Part shown: positions 9,501-17,359 of the stretch, one piece after another
Numbering within the stretch: position 1 is the stretch's first letter
Layout: each line of letters starts with the position of its first letter
Source: Diplocarpon mali
Taxonomy: Eukaryota > Ascomycota > Leotiomycetes > Helotiales > Drepanopezizaceae
Reading direction: 5' to 3'
Assembly: GCA_024741835.1 (NCBI GenBank)
Contig: JAENRP010000542.1
Span: 2,156-19,555, forward strand
Length of the DNA: 17,400 bases
Notes under the pieces: model-generated
What the model saw: the letters and a program-made list of their open reading frames with translations, nothing else
Database searches by the model: none
What the model was told of the DNA's origin: nothing
Translations under genes and position numbers: made by a program

Positions 9501-11027
9501 ATAGCTTCCGATTCTGATCGAAACACTAGACCTAAAGACCTTTAACTCTCTCGAAAGAACTAGCAATAATAGTTCGACGATTTAAAGCTTTACTTTAAGA
9601 GTAAAGGCATTAAAATAGCAATTTAAAAGACACTTATTAAATATGCAAGAATAGCCCTTTATACTTCCTCTACCGATTCGTCTACTTCCACTTTAATAGC
9701 TAATATAACTGCTACGGATTTGCTAAATATATTAAATAAGCTTAGCTTAAGAGCTTTAGTAGATAATAATTAAGAATCCTAAAGGTAGATTTTAAATATA
9801 GAAAAGGAGAAGGAGTATAGGCTAGCCTTAATTAAATGCAAGCTTAAGATTAATAGAGGTTTAAGCGATAAAGATTAAGATTTTATTTAAGTTTATAATA
9901 ATATAAAGATAAGATAAGATACTTTAAAGGTAAAATACTTTTAAACAATTACCCTTAATACTTAGCATCTACTATAGTAGATTACTTTATTTTAATATAA
10001 AAAAGATAAAGATAGTAAGGATATAGATATAAATATAGACTTTGCTTAATTTATATTATATAAAGCAAAGAGGAAAGTAAGAGCCGCAGATCCTAGGATA
10101 GCTATGACTTTTAAGGAAACTCAGCTTTTTAGTTTCCTACTTAATAGCCTCCCTCTTAAGTTTGCTATTACGAAATAATCTCTTCTCATTTAACCTAACC
10201 TTAAGATTTATAAGAAGATCGACCTCCTTTGAACTATTAAGTAAGACTTTAAAGGACGCTTTGAATTGGCAAATACTGCATTATAAGGCAATAATAAGCT
10301 TAAGAAGAGGAAAGAGCGTAGGATAAGCCTTTAAGCTTATTAGAGATACTACTTCTATAATAGTACTTATAATATTACTAATTATAAAGTTAGAAGGCAA
10401 CTGATGGATATAGTTGCTAGCTTTAATATTAAGAAGTAATTGAAGCAAAAGTTAAGAAGCAAACTGCCCTTATCCTATTAAAGGCCGCAATTACTAAGGA
10501 AAGGCAAAGGAAAAGGAAAAGGCTATTTAGCTAAAACTTTAGCAGATACCTTTAATAATAATAGTAGGTTATCTAAACCTAAATCCACTTTTAATAATTT
10601 AAATAATAATTATAATAAAGATGCTTATATTTTAAAAGCCGATCTTTATAAGATCCTTGAATCCGATTAGTATAATAATACTAGTTGTATAGCATATATA
10701 ACTAATAAACTCTACCTATTTAAAGGCCTACTTATTAAAATAAAAAGGTGCTTTATTAAAGTTGATAGTAAAAGGTTGTATACAAACTCAATAGGTATAG
10801 TAAAGATGAATATTATTAGCGTTTCTTTCCTTTTATAAAATATTCTCCTTATGCCTAGCTTAAGTATTAATCTTTTATTTAGCTATAAGATCTATATAGA
10901 ATTGAATTATATAAGAGTTTTTAATAATTAATTTATATAATTTATAAATAATAATTATAAAGTGATTTTTAAAGCTAAAATTAAAGATAGACTTTATATT
11001 ATCTTAAAGGTGATATTATAGAAATTG

Positions 11028-11449
11028 ACTCTTAGGCCAGACCTATAAGTAGATTCCTTTAAGGAAAGTGCACTCTCTACCTTAATATAATTAAGTAAGG
11101 ATAAGGAGAATAGATAGACTCTTAAGCTAAGACTATAAGTGAAATTTGCGAAAATGACTCTTAAGCTAAGACTATAAATAGATTATAAAGTATCTTTAAA
11201 GATGACTCTTAAGCTAGGATTATAAGTGAATTTAATAGAAATAACTCTTAAGCTAAGACTGCAAATAGATTTTATAGATTCACTAATAATAACTCTTAGG
11301 CTAGGATTATAAGTGAAATTCGCAGAAATGACTCTTAGGCTAGGACTATAAGTGAAATTCGCGAATTTGTCAAAATCGACTCTTAAGCTAGGACTGCAAG
11401 TGGATCTTGCGATTTTATTAAAAATAACTCTTAAGCTAGGCTTGCAATT
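11028..11449. repeat. Array of nine decayed 23-bp palindromes inside copia C1 pol
   Basis: Units start at 11028, 11118, 11157, 11205, 11244, 11292, 11331, 11379 and 11427. Intervals are 90, 39, 48, 39, 48, 39, 48 and 48 bp, all multiples of three. Each begins ACTCTTA and ends AAGT, AAAT or AATT. In the pol frame they read T-L-x-L-x-L-x-V, with TAA where CAA (Gln) survives in the less mutated units (for example 11379). The array replaces no recognisable domain and lies between the protease and integrase regions. Confidence 0.9.
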
Positions 11450-12285
11450 GGAAAATGGTAAAACCTTAAACTACTATTACTAGTCTTTTCCAGCCGCTAA
11501 TAATAAAGTATTAACTAATAATAGGCTATTAAAGCTATTAGAAGCTAAAAGCCTATTAAAGTATTAGCTAATATATAAAAGATTCGCGCATTTAAGGCTA
11601 AAGAAATTAAAGGGCCTATATAAGGTCTTAACTTTAAAATAGAAGATCTAAGTACTAAAGGATCGCCTAATATACCGAATTTGCAAGCTAATAAAACTTT
11701 AAAATCAAACGCGAATTAAGCTTAGTTTATAGAAAGATTCGATATTAGCACTAATATTTATTAATACTGCCGGACTATTTACAACCTTAATTAGAGGAAA
11801 TAATTGGTTTTTTTAAATAGTAGATAACTTTACTTAATAGATATAGACCATTTGCACTAAGACTAAATCTAAGCTTATAAAAAAGCTAGAAACTTAGAAA
11901 GCGATAAAGGAACGCTAGACTTAATTAAAGCTAATAACTATTAAGTCTAATAATATATTAAAGATTAAGGTAAAGCTTAATAAATAGATAAAATAAAGAG
12001 TTTATTATAAATTAACTATAATATATAAAGGTTCTTATTAGAATAGTATCGCTAAGCGAAACATCTAATAAATAGAGACTGACTATCGCGCTCTACTATA
12101 AGATGCTAACCTACTATTAGAATTCTAAGACCTTGCAATTAAGGTAAATATATACCTGCGAAATAGAATAGGTAATAGACTAATAGTTAATAGCACTTAA
12201 ATATCGCTATATAAGGCATATTTCAAATAGAAACTAAGCCTAGACTATATCTGCGTCTTTAAAAGCGTCTACTACTCTTATATTA

Positions 12286-12308
12286 GCCTAAAGTCCTAGC
12301 CTACGGGT
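12286..12308. repeat. Possible degenerate 23-bp palindrome unit in copia C1
   Basis: The right part, AGTCCTAGCCTACGGGT, matches the family, but the left end no longer reads ACTC and the right end is GGGT. It lies in the integrase C-terminal part of the pol frame. This is a weak match. Confidence 0.35.
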
Positions 12309-14560
12309 ATAAAAAGTAAAAAGCTAATAGATTAAAGTAAAGAGTATATATTTATTAAATATATTAAATAGATAATAAAGTAATAGATAGTATATACGCT
12401 AGATCTAAGGCGAGTAATTATATCTTTAATAGTTAAGTTTAATAAATCTTAAAATAGAAAAGAGCTATCCTTAAAGCTTTATATACTTAGAGATTTATAA
12501 GGTATACCACTTAATAGTAATACTATTAAGCCGAACTAATAATCCCTTTCTCTTAGCTTAAGCATATTAAGCGCACCTGCTGATCGACGACCTATTAGTC
12601 GCCTAAAGGTTGAATAGACTATTCCTATCGTCTGCGAACTACTTAAAGTATAGAATAACTTTAATATTATTATCCCTTTAATTAAAGTACTTAAGGTAAA
12701 GGATATTCTTAAAATAGGTATAAGTAATAATAAGTCTCTACTATTAGAAAGCGGTTCCTTAAATGATAAGCCTATAGAACCTATAGCCGAACTTATATCT
12801 TTAAAAAGGAATAAAGACCTAGAACTAAAAGATACCTTAAACGAACGCAAGTCTAAGTATATCTAGGCTATAATAGCGCATAGGATCTATAAGCTTAAAC
12901 TTTAATAAAGCTTTAATAAAGATAATGCGTTCTTAGCCGCTAAAGGAATAATGAAAATCTCTTTTCTAAAGATATATAATAAAGCTATTAATAATTTAAA
13001 GAATAGAGTAATATAAAATAAGGCAATCTAAAAGGAGATAAGCTCTCTTACTATAAATGGCATATAAATAAAGGAACTAATGCTAAAGGACGTAAACCTA
13101 GTATTAATAAAGTGGGTCTTTATAATTAAGATATATATAAATAGAACCCTAAAGCATTATAAGGCAAGGCTTATAGCTAAGGGCTTCTCTTAATAGTAAA
13201 GAAAAGACTACTTTAATACGTTTACGCCGATAGTTCGCATAGATACCCTTTGTATATTTATAATAATAGTAGCCGCTAAGGACCTTAAATACAAATAGTA
13301 TAATATTAAAAATGCATTTACTAAAGCGATTATAAAGGAATAGATTTTTCTCTTTTAACCTAACGGTATTCTTATATACGCTAGCCACTCTCTTTATATA
13401 TTCCGCAGTATCTATAGACTTAAATAATCAGCCTATAATTAGAACCTCTTATATAGCTCTACTTTAATAGAAATGGGATTTATTTAAAGCCTAGCTAACC
13501 CTTATTTATTTACCTATACTAAGTATAGAATCAAGTTGCTATTATATATTAATAATATTACTATAGCTGCGAAAACAACTACTTAATTAGATTGGTTCTT
13601 TATAATAATTCGGAAACGTTTTAATACTAAGGATCTAAGGGGAATTTATAAGATCCTTAGCATTTGCGTTATAAGGAACTATTCCACTTAAGAACTCTAA
13701 TTAAATTAAGAGTAGTATATTAAGAAGATCCTAGACTAAATAGGACTCTTTACTTATACTCTTAACTTTAAGCTAAAGCATACTTTAATTAAAGGAAAGT
13801 ATAATAAGTTAGAGCCTACTAATGAAAATAAGTAAAGAGGAAATCTAAAGAAGTACTAATAGGATATTAAAGCGATTATATATACTATAATATATATAAG
13901 ACCAGATATCGCCTTTATTATTAAGTAACTTAATTAAAACCTAAAGGATCTGATAGTTTAATATAAGAATGCAGTTAAGCGATTTAAAAGGTACCTTCGA
14001 TTGATAATTATATAAAAGGTAAGATATAGACTAACGAAATATATAAGCGTAAAGCTTAAGGTATATACCAATTCCGACTAGGCAAATATAAAAGGTTGGA
14101 AAAGTATATTTAAAAGCGTAGTAGTACTATATAGTAGACCTATATTATAAGAAAGTAGGAAGTAGAAATCAATAGCTATTGCAAGCACTAAGGCCGAATA
14201 TATATTAATATTATTAAATTATAAATAAGGATTATAAATTGCTTAAGTTTTAAAAGATATAAGATTCGCTAAGTATATTAAATAAGATAGGAATTATATT
14301 AATCTTTAAGTAAATAATATAAGGGTAATTATACTTATAAAGAATCTATACTTATATAAGTGATCGAAATATATTAATATTACTTACTACTTTATCTATA
14401 ACCTTATTATAAAGAATAAATTATCGATTACCTATATTCTAATTGATCGAATAGTAGTAGATGGATTTATAAAGCTATTAGAGATAATTGCAAAGTTTGA
14501 AGCATTTAAAGATATACTAGGATTATAGAAGATAGTAGGAGCTTAGTAGGCTTAAGGACG

Positions 14561-14709
14561 ACTCCTAGGCCTACTTTATAAGTTAGGTTATATAGTCTTA
14601 TAAAGGAAAGTTTTTAAATTAACTCCTAGGCTTAGACTATAAGTTAAGTTATATAGTCTTATAAAGGAACGCTTTTAGGAAATTTGACTCCTAGTCCTAC
14701 TTTACGAGT
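14561..14709. repeat. Three 23-bp palindromes in the 3' untranslated region of C1
   Basis: Units at 14561-14583, 14622-14644 and 14687-14709. Spacing is 61 and 65 bp, not multiples of three, as expected outside the coding frame. Part of the spacer (TTATATAGTCTTATAAAGGAA) is repeated with the units. Confidence 0.88.
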
Positions 14710-14847
14710 AGGGTTAGTGATTTTAATAGAGGTTGCTATTAATTGATTATTTTTAATTTAAAGAGATACTTAAGAGTTGGATTAGCGTAAAAGGATAGTT
14801 ATTATTTTCTTAACTATAGGTTAATTAGAGTAAGGTCTAAGTAAGGG
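14710..14847 (+). other. C1 3' untranslated region up to the LTR
   Basis: A short AT-rich stretch with no gene. It ends in a GTAAGGG purine run just before the 3' LTR, the likely decayed polypurine tract for plus-strand priming. Confidence 0.45.
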
Positions 14848-15042
14848 TATTAAAATAGGTAATATAGCTATTACTTTAATATATTATCATATAACCTTAC
14901 TGCTTAATTAATAGGATATTAATATATATATAGCTATAGGGAAGAAAGGGGTAACCTTCCTTCTCTAACTCTTACCAATATATCGACTATCGACCTTTAG
15001 AAGCCTCCTTTACCTACTGCGCCGACTCACTTAAGCTTAATA
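14848..15042 (+). repeat. 3' LTR of copia C1
   Basis: 195 bp, same length as the 5' LTR, with termini now TATTAAA and CTTAATA. By eye it differs from the 5' LTR at about 22 positions, all transitions. In the left half this copy has A/T where the 5' LTR has G/C; in the right half the trend reverses. Confidence 0.9.
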
Positions 15043-15047
15043 AAGTT
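15043..15047. repeat. Right target site duplication of copia C1 (AAGTT)
   Basis: Identical to 8894-8898. Joining 8898 to 15048 restores one continuous B1 pol frame, which independently confirms the insertion point. Confidence 0.9.
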
Positions 15048-15186
15048 CTATTTAAAGAACGCTTAAGCTAAGGGGCTACCGAGGGCGCTATTAAGCTGGC
15101 TTAGGTCATATAACAATAGAGTTGACAATTATAGGGACCTAGAGGATAATACGCCTATGGATGCAACTGCGCGGGCGCAGTTTTTC

Positions 15187-15198
15187 AAAGGGGGGGGG
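15187..15198 (+). promoter_or_regulatory. Polypurine tract of element B1
   Basis: AAA followed by nine G residues (15190-15198), three bases before the 3' LTR. This is the expected plus-strand primer site in an LTR retrotransposon. It doubles as the last codons of pol. Confidence 0.75.
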
Positions 15199-15201
15199 TA
15201 G

Positions 15202-15445
15202 TATTACAGCCGCATTAGGTATACGGTCATATTATATGTCGAAGTCAGGTGCACGCTAAGGTAGCAAGGTGGCTAGATCACGTGCACGCTAGTGAAGCAC
15301 CTGTACTTATTCTGGAGGAGCTCTACTAGAGACTCTCTCTTCTTCTTTATCTTTTCTTTTCTATTATATAGCGTACCTCTTGAGGTAATACAGTCAGCGT
15401 TACTCGATTATCGCCCTACTGTACGCTCCAGAGCCAGTCGTAACA
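15202..15445 (+). repeat. 3' LTR of element B1
   Basis: 244 bp. It starts TATTAC (TGTTAC after one TpG-to-TpA change) and ends GTAACA, a 6-bp inverted terminus. It is GC-richer than its surroundings and little mutated. Inside are a direct repeat GTGCACGCTA (15249-15258, 15282-15291) and an inverted pair CAGGTGC/GCACCTG (15246-15252, 15297-15303). A short open frame at 15292-15480 spans it by chance. Confidence 0.82.
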
Positions 15446-15450
15446 ATTTC
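15446..15450. repeat. Predicted target duplication of B1 (ATTTC)
   Basis: The five bases after the B1 3' LTR are copia gag sequence and should be repeated next to the B1 5' LTR. That end is not in the window, so this is a prediction. Confidence 0.4.
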
Positions 15451-15561
15451 AATGCCTTTGCTCTTAAAGTAAAGCTCTAAATTATCGAACTATTATTGCC
15501 AGTTCTTTCAAGAGAGTTAGAGGTCTCTAGGTCTAGTATTTCGATCGGAATCGGAAGCTAT
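15446..15561 (-). pseudogene. gag: Gag N-terminal fragment of copia C2
   Basis: First 38 codons of the same gag as at 9501-9616 of C1. It reads I-A-S-D-S-D-R-N-T-R-P and then, past a cluster of stops, F-D-N-L-E-L-Y-F-K-S-K-G-I-E. The start codon is ATA, as in C1. A Trp lost to a stop in C1 is retained here (KNWQ), showing that the two copies mutated independently. It is truncated by B1. Confidence 0.85.
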
Positions 15562-15953
15562 TGCTATTTCGAATAGAATTGCGTTTAAAATTAAATAAAT
15601 TAAATAGTTAAGGGCACTCCTCCTATCGAAAAGTCGAAATGATTAAATAGCAGGTATTATAGAAGTATTAAATAGGGAGGAAGTCCTTTTGTCGAAAAGG
15701 ATTTTTAGGCTATAACGCAAGGAATTATACCTCTTACGAAAAATAATAAAGCAAGGAATCATACCTCTTATAGTACCAAAGGGTTATAGAGCAAGGAATC
15801 ATACCTCTTATAATACAGATTGGCTAAATAGGGAATTATACCTCTTATTCGCCAGTTGCTCGCCTCTTACTATAAGTCTCGTTCAACTTCCTACTAATAG
15901 TTATAGCGCAAGTGCTTTTTAAAGGAAGTTAATAATCTATTATCGGTCTAACT
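15562..15953 (-). other. Leader of copia C2 with GGAATYATACCT repeats
   Basis: Counterpart of the C1 leader. Cores GGAATYATACCT (plus strand) lie at 15721-15732, 15755-15766, 15795-15806 and 15832-15843. The four-unit number and the 34, 40 and 37 bp spacing mirror C1. Confidence 0.8.
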
Positions 15954-15966
15954 AAGGCTTATAACC
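15954..15966 (-). promoter_or_regulatory. Probable primer binding site of C2
   Basis: Reverse complement of GGTTATAAGCCTT, identical to the C1 site and adjacent to the LTR. Same half-tRNA-Met interpretation. Confidence 0.55.
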
Positions 15967-16161
15967 TATTGAGCTTAAGTGAGTCGGCATAGTAGGTAAA
16001 AGAGGCTTCTAAAGGTCGATGGTTAATATATTAGTAAGAGTTAGGGAAGGAAGGTTACCCCTTTCTTCCCTATAGCTATATACGTATCAACATCCTATTG
16101 ACTAAGCAATAGGGTCACATAATAATACATTAGAGTAATGGCTATATCACCTATCTCAATA
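15967..16161 (-). repeat. 5' LTR of copia C2
   Basis: 195 bp, begins TATTGAG and ends CTCAATA on the minus strand. Restoring the RIP-type changes gives a perfect 7-bp inverted terminus, TGTTGAG/CTCAACA. It keeps several G/C bases lost in C1, for example in the TATA region (GATACGTATATAGC). Confidence 0.9.
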
Positions 16162-16659
16162 TTCTTACCTATTAGTTCGATTTTATAATCTACCCTTAGC
16201 CTAGTTTCCAGCAGCTAATTAAAGGCCTAGCGATTGAAGACGTTTTTAAACTTAGCGTACTAAGGCGGGAGCTTCTAATCTATTAGCTTATTATTACTCT
16301 TATACTTAGCTTACAGCGCTAAACTAAGGCTAAGGGAGCTAATTTCAATTTGCTTAGCCGATTCTTAGCAATTGATCTTTTAATCTAAATTATAAATAGA
16401 GCTTATAAATATAAACTCTTTAAGCGCTAGTTCTTAAGTTTATATAGCTTATCTTACTTTAGTTATAAAGTAGTAGTAAAGGGCGCCGATTGCTAAGGCT
16501 AAGATCAGGCTAATTTAGCAAGCCGTCTTTAAAAGAGCGTTCCTTTTTATTAAAAGAGGAAGCAAAGGGTCTAGTACTTTTAGTAAGGCCTTCTTTATAT
16601 AGTTCAGATCTCTTTTCAAGTCTCTAAAGAAATTGCTATCCTTAGGTTTATAAAAGGCC

Positions 16660-16772
16660 ACTCGCGGGCTAGGCTTAGAAGTGGAATTCGAGTTCGCAGT
16701 TTCCACTCGCAGGCTAGGCCTAAGAGTAGAATTCGAGTTCGCAATTATCACTCGCGGGCTAGGCCTAGGAGT
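16660..16772. repeat. Array of three 23-bp palindromes in B2
   Basis: Units at 16660-16682, 16705-16727 and 16750-16772, each 45 bp apart. On the minus strand they read T-P-R-P-S-P-R-V, T-L-R-P-S-L-R-V and T-S-K-P-S-P-R-V with N-S before each. The flanks GGAATTCGAG repeat with the units, extending the palindrome. B1 has two units here. Confidence 0.9.
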
Positions 16773-17304
16773 GGAATTCGAGGCGTTATTGCTTGCTAGC
16801 ACTAAGAGCTAGGGTCAGGCCATTCTTAAGTCTTTATCCTCAGCGTCTATTATAGCTACTTGACAATCGATATCTTATTAGGCTATTAAGGGTTTTATTA
16901 ACTATAAGAGATCGATTAGTACGCGTTAATTAAAGTAGGAGATAATAGGCATATCCTTAAGCTAGGATATACTATTTTTCCCCTTTCTATAGGACTATTT
17001 AAGGTTATAGTACTTTAAGAACTTCTTATTAATTAAAACGTTAGTTGCTCTTAAGCTTATAATTAGGAAAGGGAAGTTTATTTGTCGCTTATCGATTATA
17101 AGGGTAAATAAGATAGCGAATCGAATAGTTTCTCCCTTAAGGCTATTATAGCTAATAAGGGTAATTAATTTAGGCAATTTAATAAACTTTACCCTAAGTC
17201 TTTAAAAGAGCTAATATGCTAAAGACGTCTTAATAATACCGAAAATATTAGCTCTATTATTAATATAGGTAACTATTGAGCTTAAGTTGTTGAATATAGA
17301 ATCA

Positions 17305-17359
17305 TAGCTATACTAGCTAAGTAGGAATAGCTAAGGTGGAGTAGCTATACTAGCTAAGT
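17305..17359. repeat. 18-bp direct repeat in B2
   Basis: TAGCTATACTAGCTAAGT occurs at 17305-17322 and 17342-17359, 37 bp apart, upstream (on the minus strand) of the protease motif. B1 does not show this repeat in the corresponding stretch. Confidence 0.8.

Larger units (their letters stand above)
9501..14555 (+). pseudogene. gag-pol: Gag-pol pseudogene of copia C1
   Basis: A single frame, with many stops but no net shift, encodes all Ty1/copia domains. Gag starts at 9501 with ATA where ATG is expected (ATA-GCT-TCC, I-A-S-D) and has a copia-type FDDLKLYFKSKGIK motif. A repeat array (11028-11449) lies between the protease region and integrase. The pre-integrase zinc region contains KRFAHLRLKKLKGLYK (about 11580-11630). 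The integrase core shows VDNF near 11822, K-S-N-N at 11943-11954 and A-K-R-N at 12051-12062, so the second Asp is Asn and the Glu is Lys. RT has KARLIAKGFS (about 13160), TPIVRIDTL and an active site reading Y-I-N-N-I at 13545-13559 instead of Y-V-D-D-I. RNase H has YTNSD (14064-14078) and SIAIASTKAEYI. The end is uncertain because several stops cluster at 14544-14555. Confidence 0.88.
8899..15042 (+). mobile_element. Copia C1: complete Ty1/copia retrotransposon (6144 bp)
   Basis: Two 195-bp LTRs (8899-9093, 14848-15042) frame a primer binding site, a repeat-bearing leader, one gag-pol frame (9501 to about 14555) and a 3' untranslated region with palindromes. Domain order is gag, protease region, integrase, RT, RNase H, which defines Ty1/copia. 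It is flanked by AAGTT duplications and inserted in B1 pol. All coding lesions that I can see are transitions creating stops or altering residues, so the element is structurally whole but dead. Confidence 0.92.
15043..15201 (+). pseudogene. pol: Pol pseudogene of element B1, C-terminal remainder
   Basis: Continuation of the B1 polyprotein after the copia insertion. From the rejoined codon it reads F-Y-L-K-N-A, one stop at a Gln-like position, then A-K-G-L-P-R-A-L-L-S-W-L-R and ends D-A-T-A-R-A-Q-F-F-K-G-G-G with TAG at 15199-15201, flush against the LTR. This follows the chromodomain remnant, so it is the C-terminal tail of integrase. The final Gly codons are the polypurine tract itself. Confidence 0.8.
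2548..15445 (+). mobile_element. Element B1: Ty3/gypsy chromodomain retrotransposon, interrupted by copia C1
   Basis: Plus-strand Ty3/gypsy element with the order gag, protease, RT, RNase H, integrase, chromodomain, polypurine tract and 3' LTR. It is split by the 6144-bp copia C1 at 8899-15042. Removing C1 and one AAGTT copy rejoins the pol frame exactly. The 5' LTR is absent from the window, presumably beyond element A. The 3' LTR ends at 15445 and is followed directly by antisense copia gag sequence of C2, so B1 inserted into C2. Gag and pol are riddled with stops but keep their frame. The left limit at 2548 is inferred from the end of element A. Confidence 0.75.
15446..16161 (-). mobile_element. 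Copia C2: 5' end of a second copia of the C1 family
   Basis: Minus-strand fragment with 195-bp LTR (15967-16161), primer site (15954-15966), leader repeats and the first 116 bp of gag (15446-15561). It stops exactly at the B1 3' LTR, so B1 inserted into C2 gag. The rest of C2 would lie beyond the other end of B1, outside the window. It is inserted in element B2 at 16161/16162. Confidence 0.85.

Noticed and set aside
11028..11449. Regularly spaced short palindromes resembling a CRISPR array
   Set aside because: The spacers are similar to one another and the array is part of a retrotransposon reading frame. No Cas gene is present, and the setting is a eukaryotic transposon nest.
12536..13388. 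Minus-strand frames at 12536-12850 and 13149-13388
   Set aside because: They are antisense to the integrase-RT part of C1 gag-pol, which is clearly recognisable on the plus strand.
2548..15050. Mitochondrial origin because of the extreme AT content
   Set aside because: The bias is TpA at former CpA/TpG sites inside nuclear-type retrotransposons, while GC-richer segments adjoin it; RIP explains it.
15292..15480. Open frame of 62 codons
   Set aside because: It spans the B1 LTR and enters antisense copia gag, so it crosses an insertion junction and cannot be a gene.
16800..16830. Imperfect inverted repeat around GAGCTAGGGTCAGGCC
   Set aside because: It lacks the ACTC...GAGT ends and the 23-bp length, and corresponds to ordinary pol sequence near 5345-5370 in B1.
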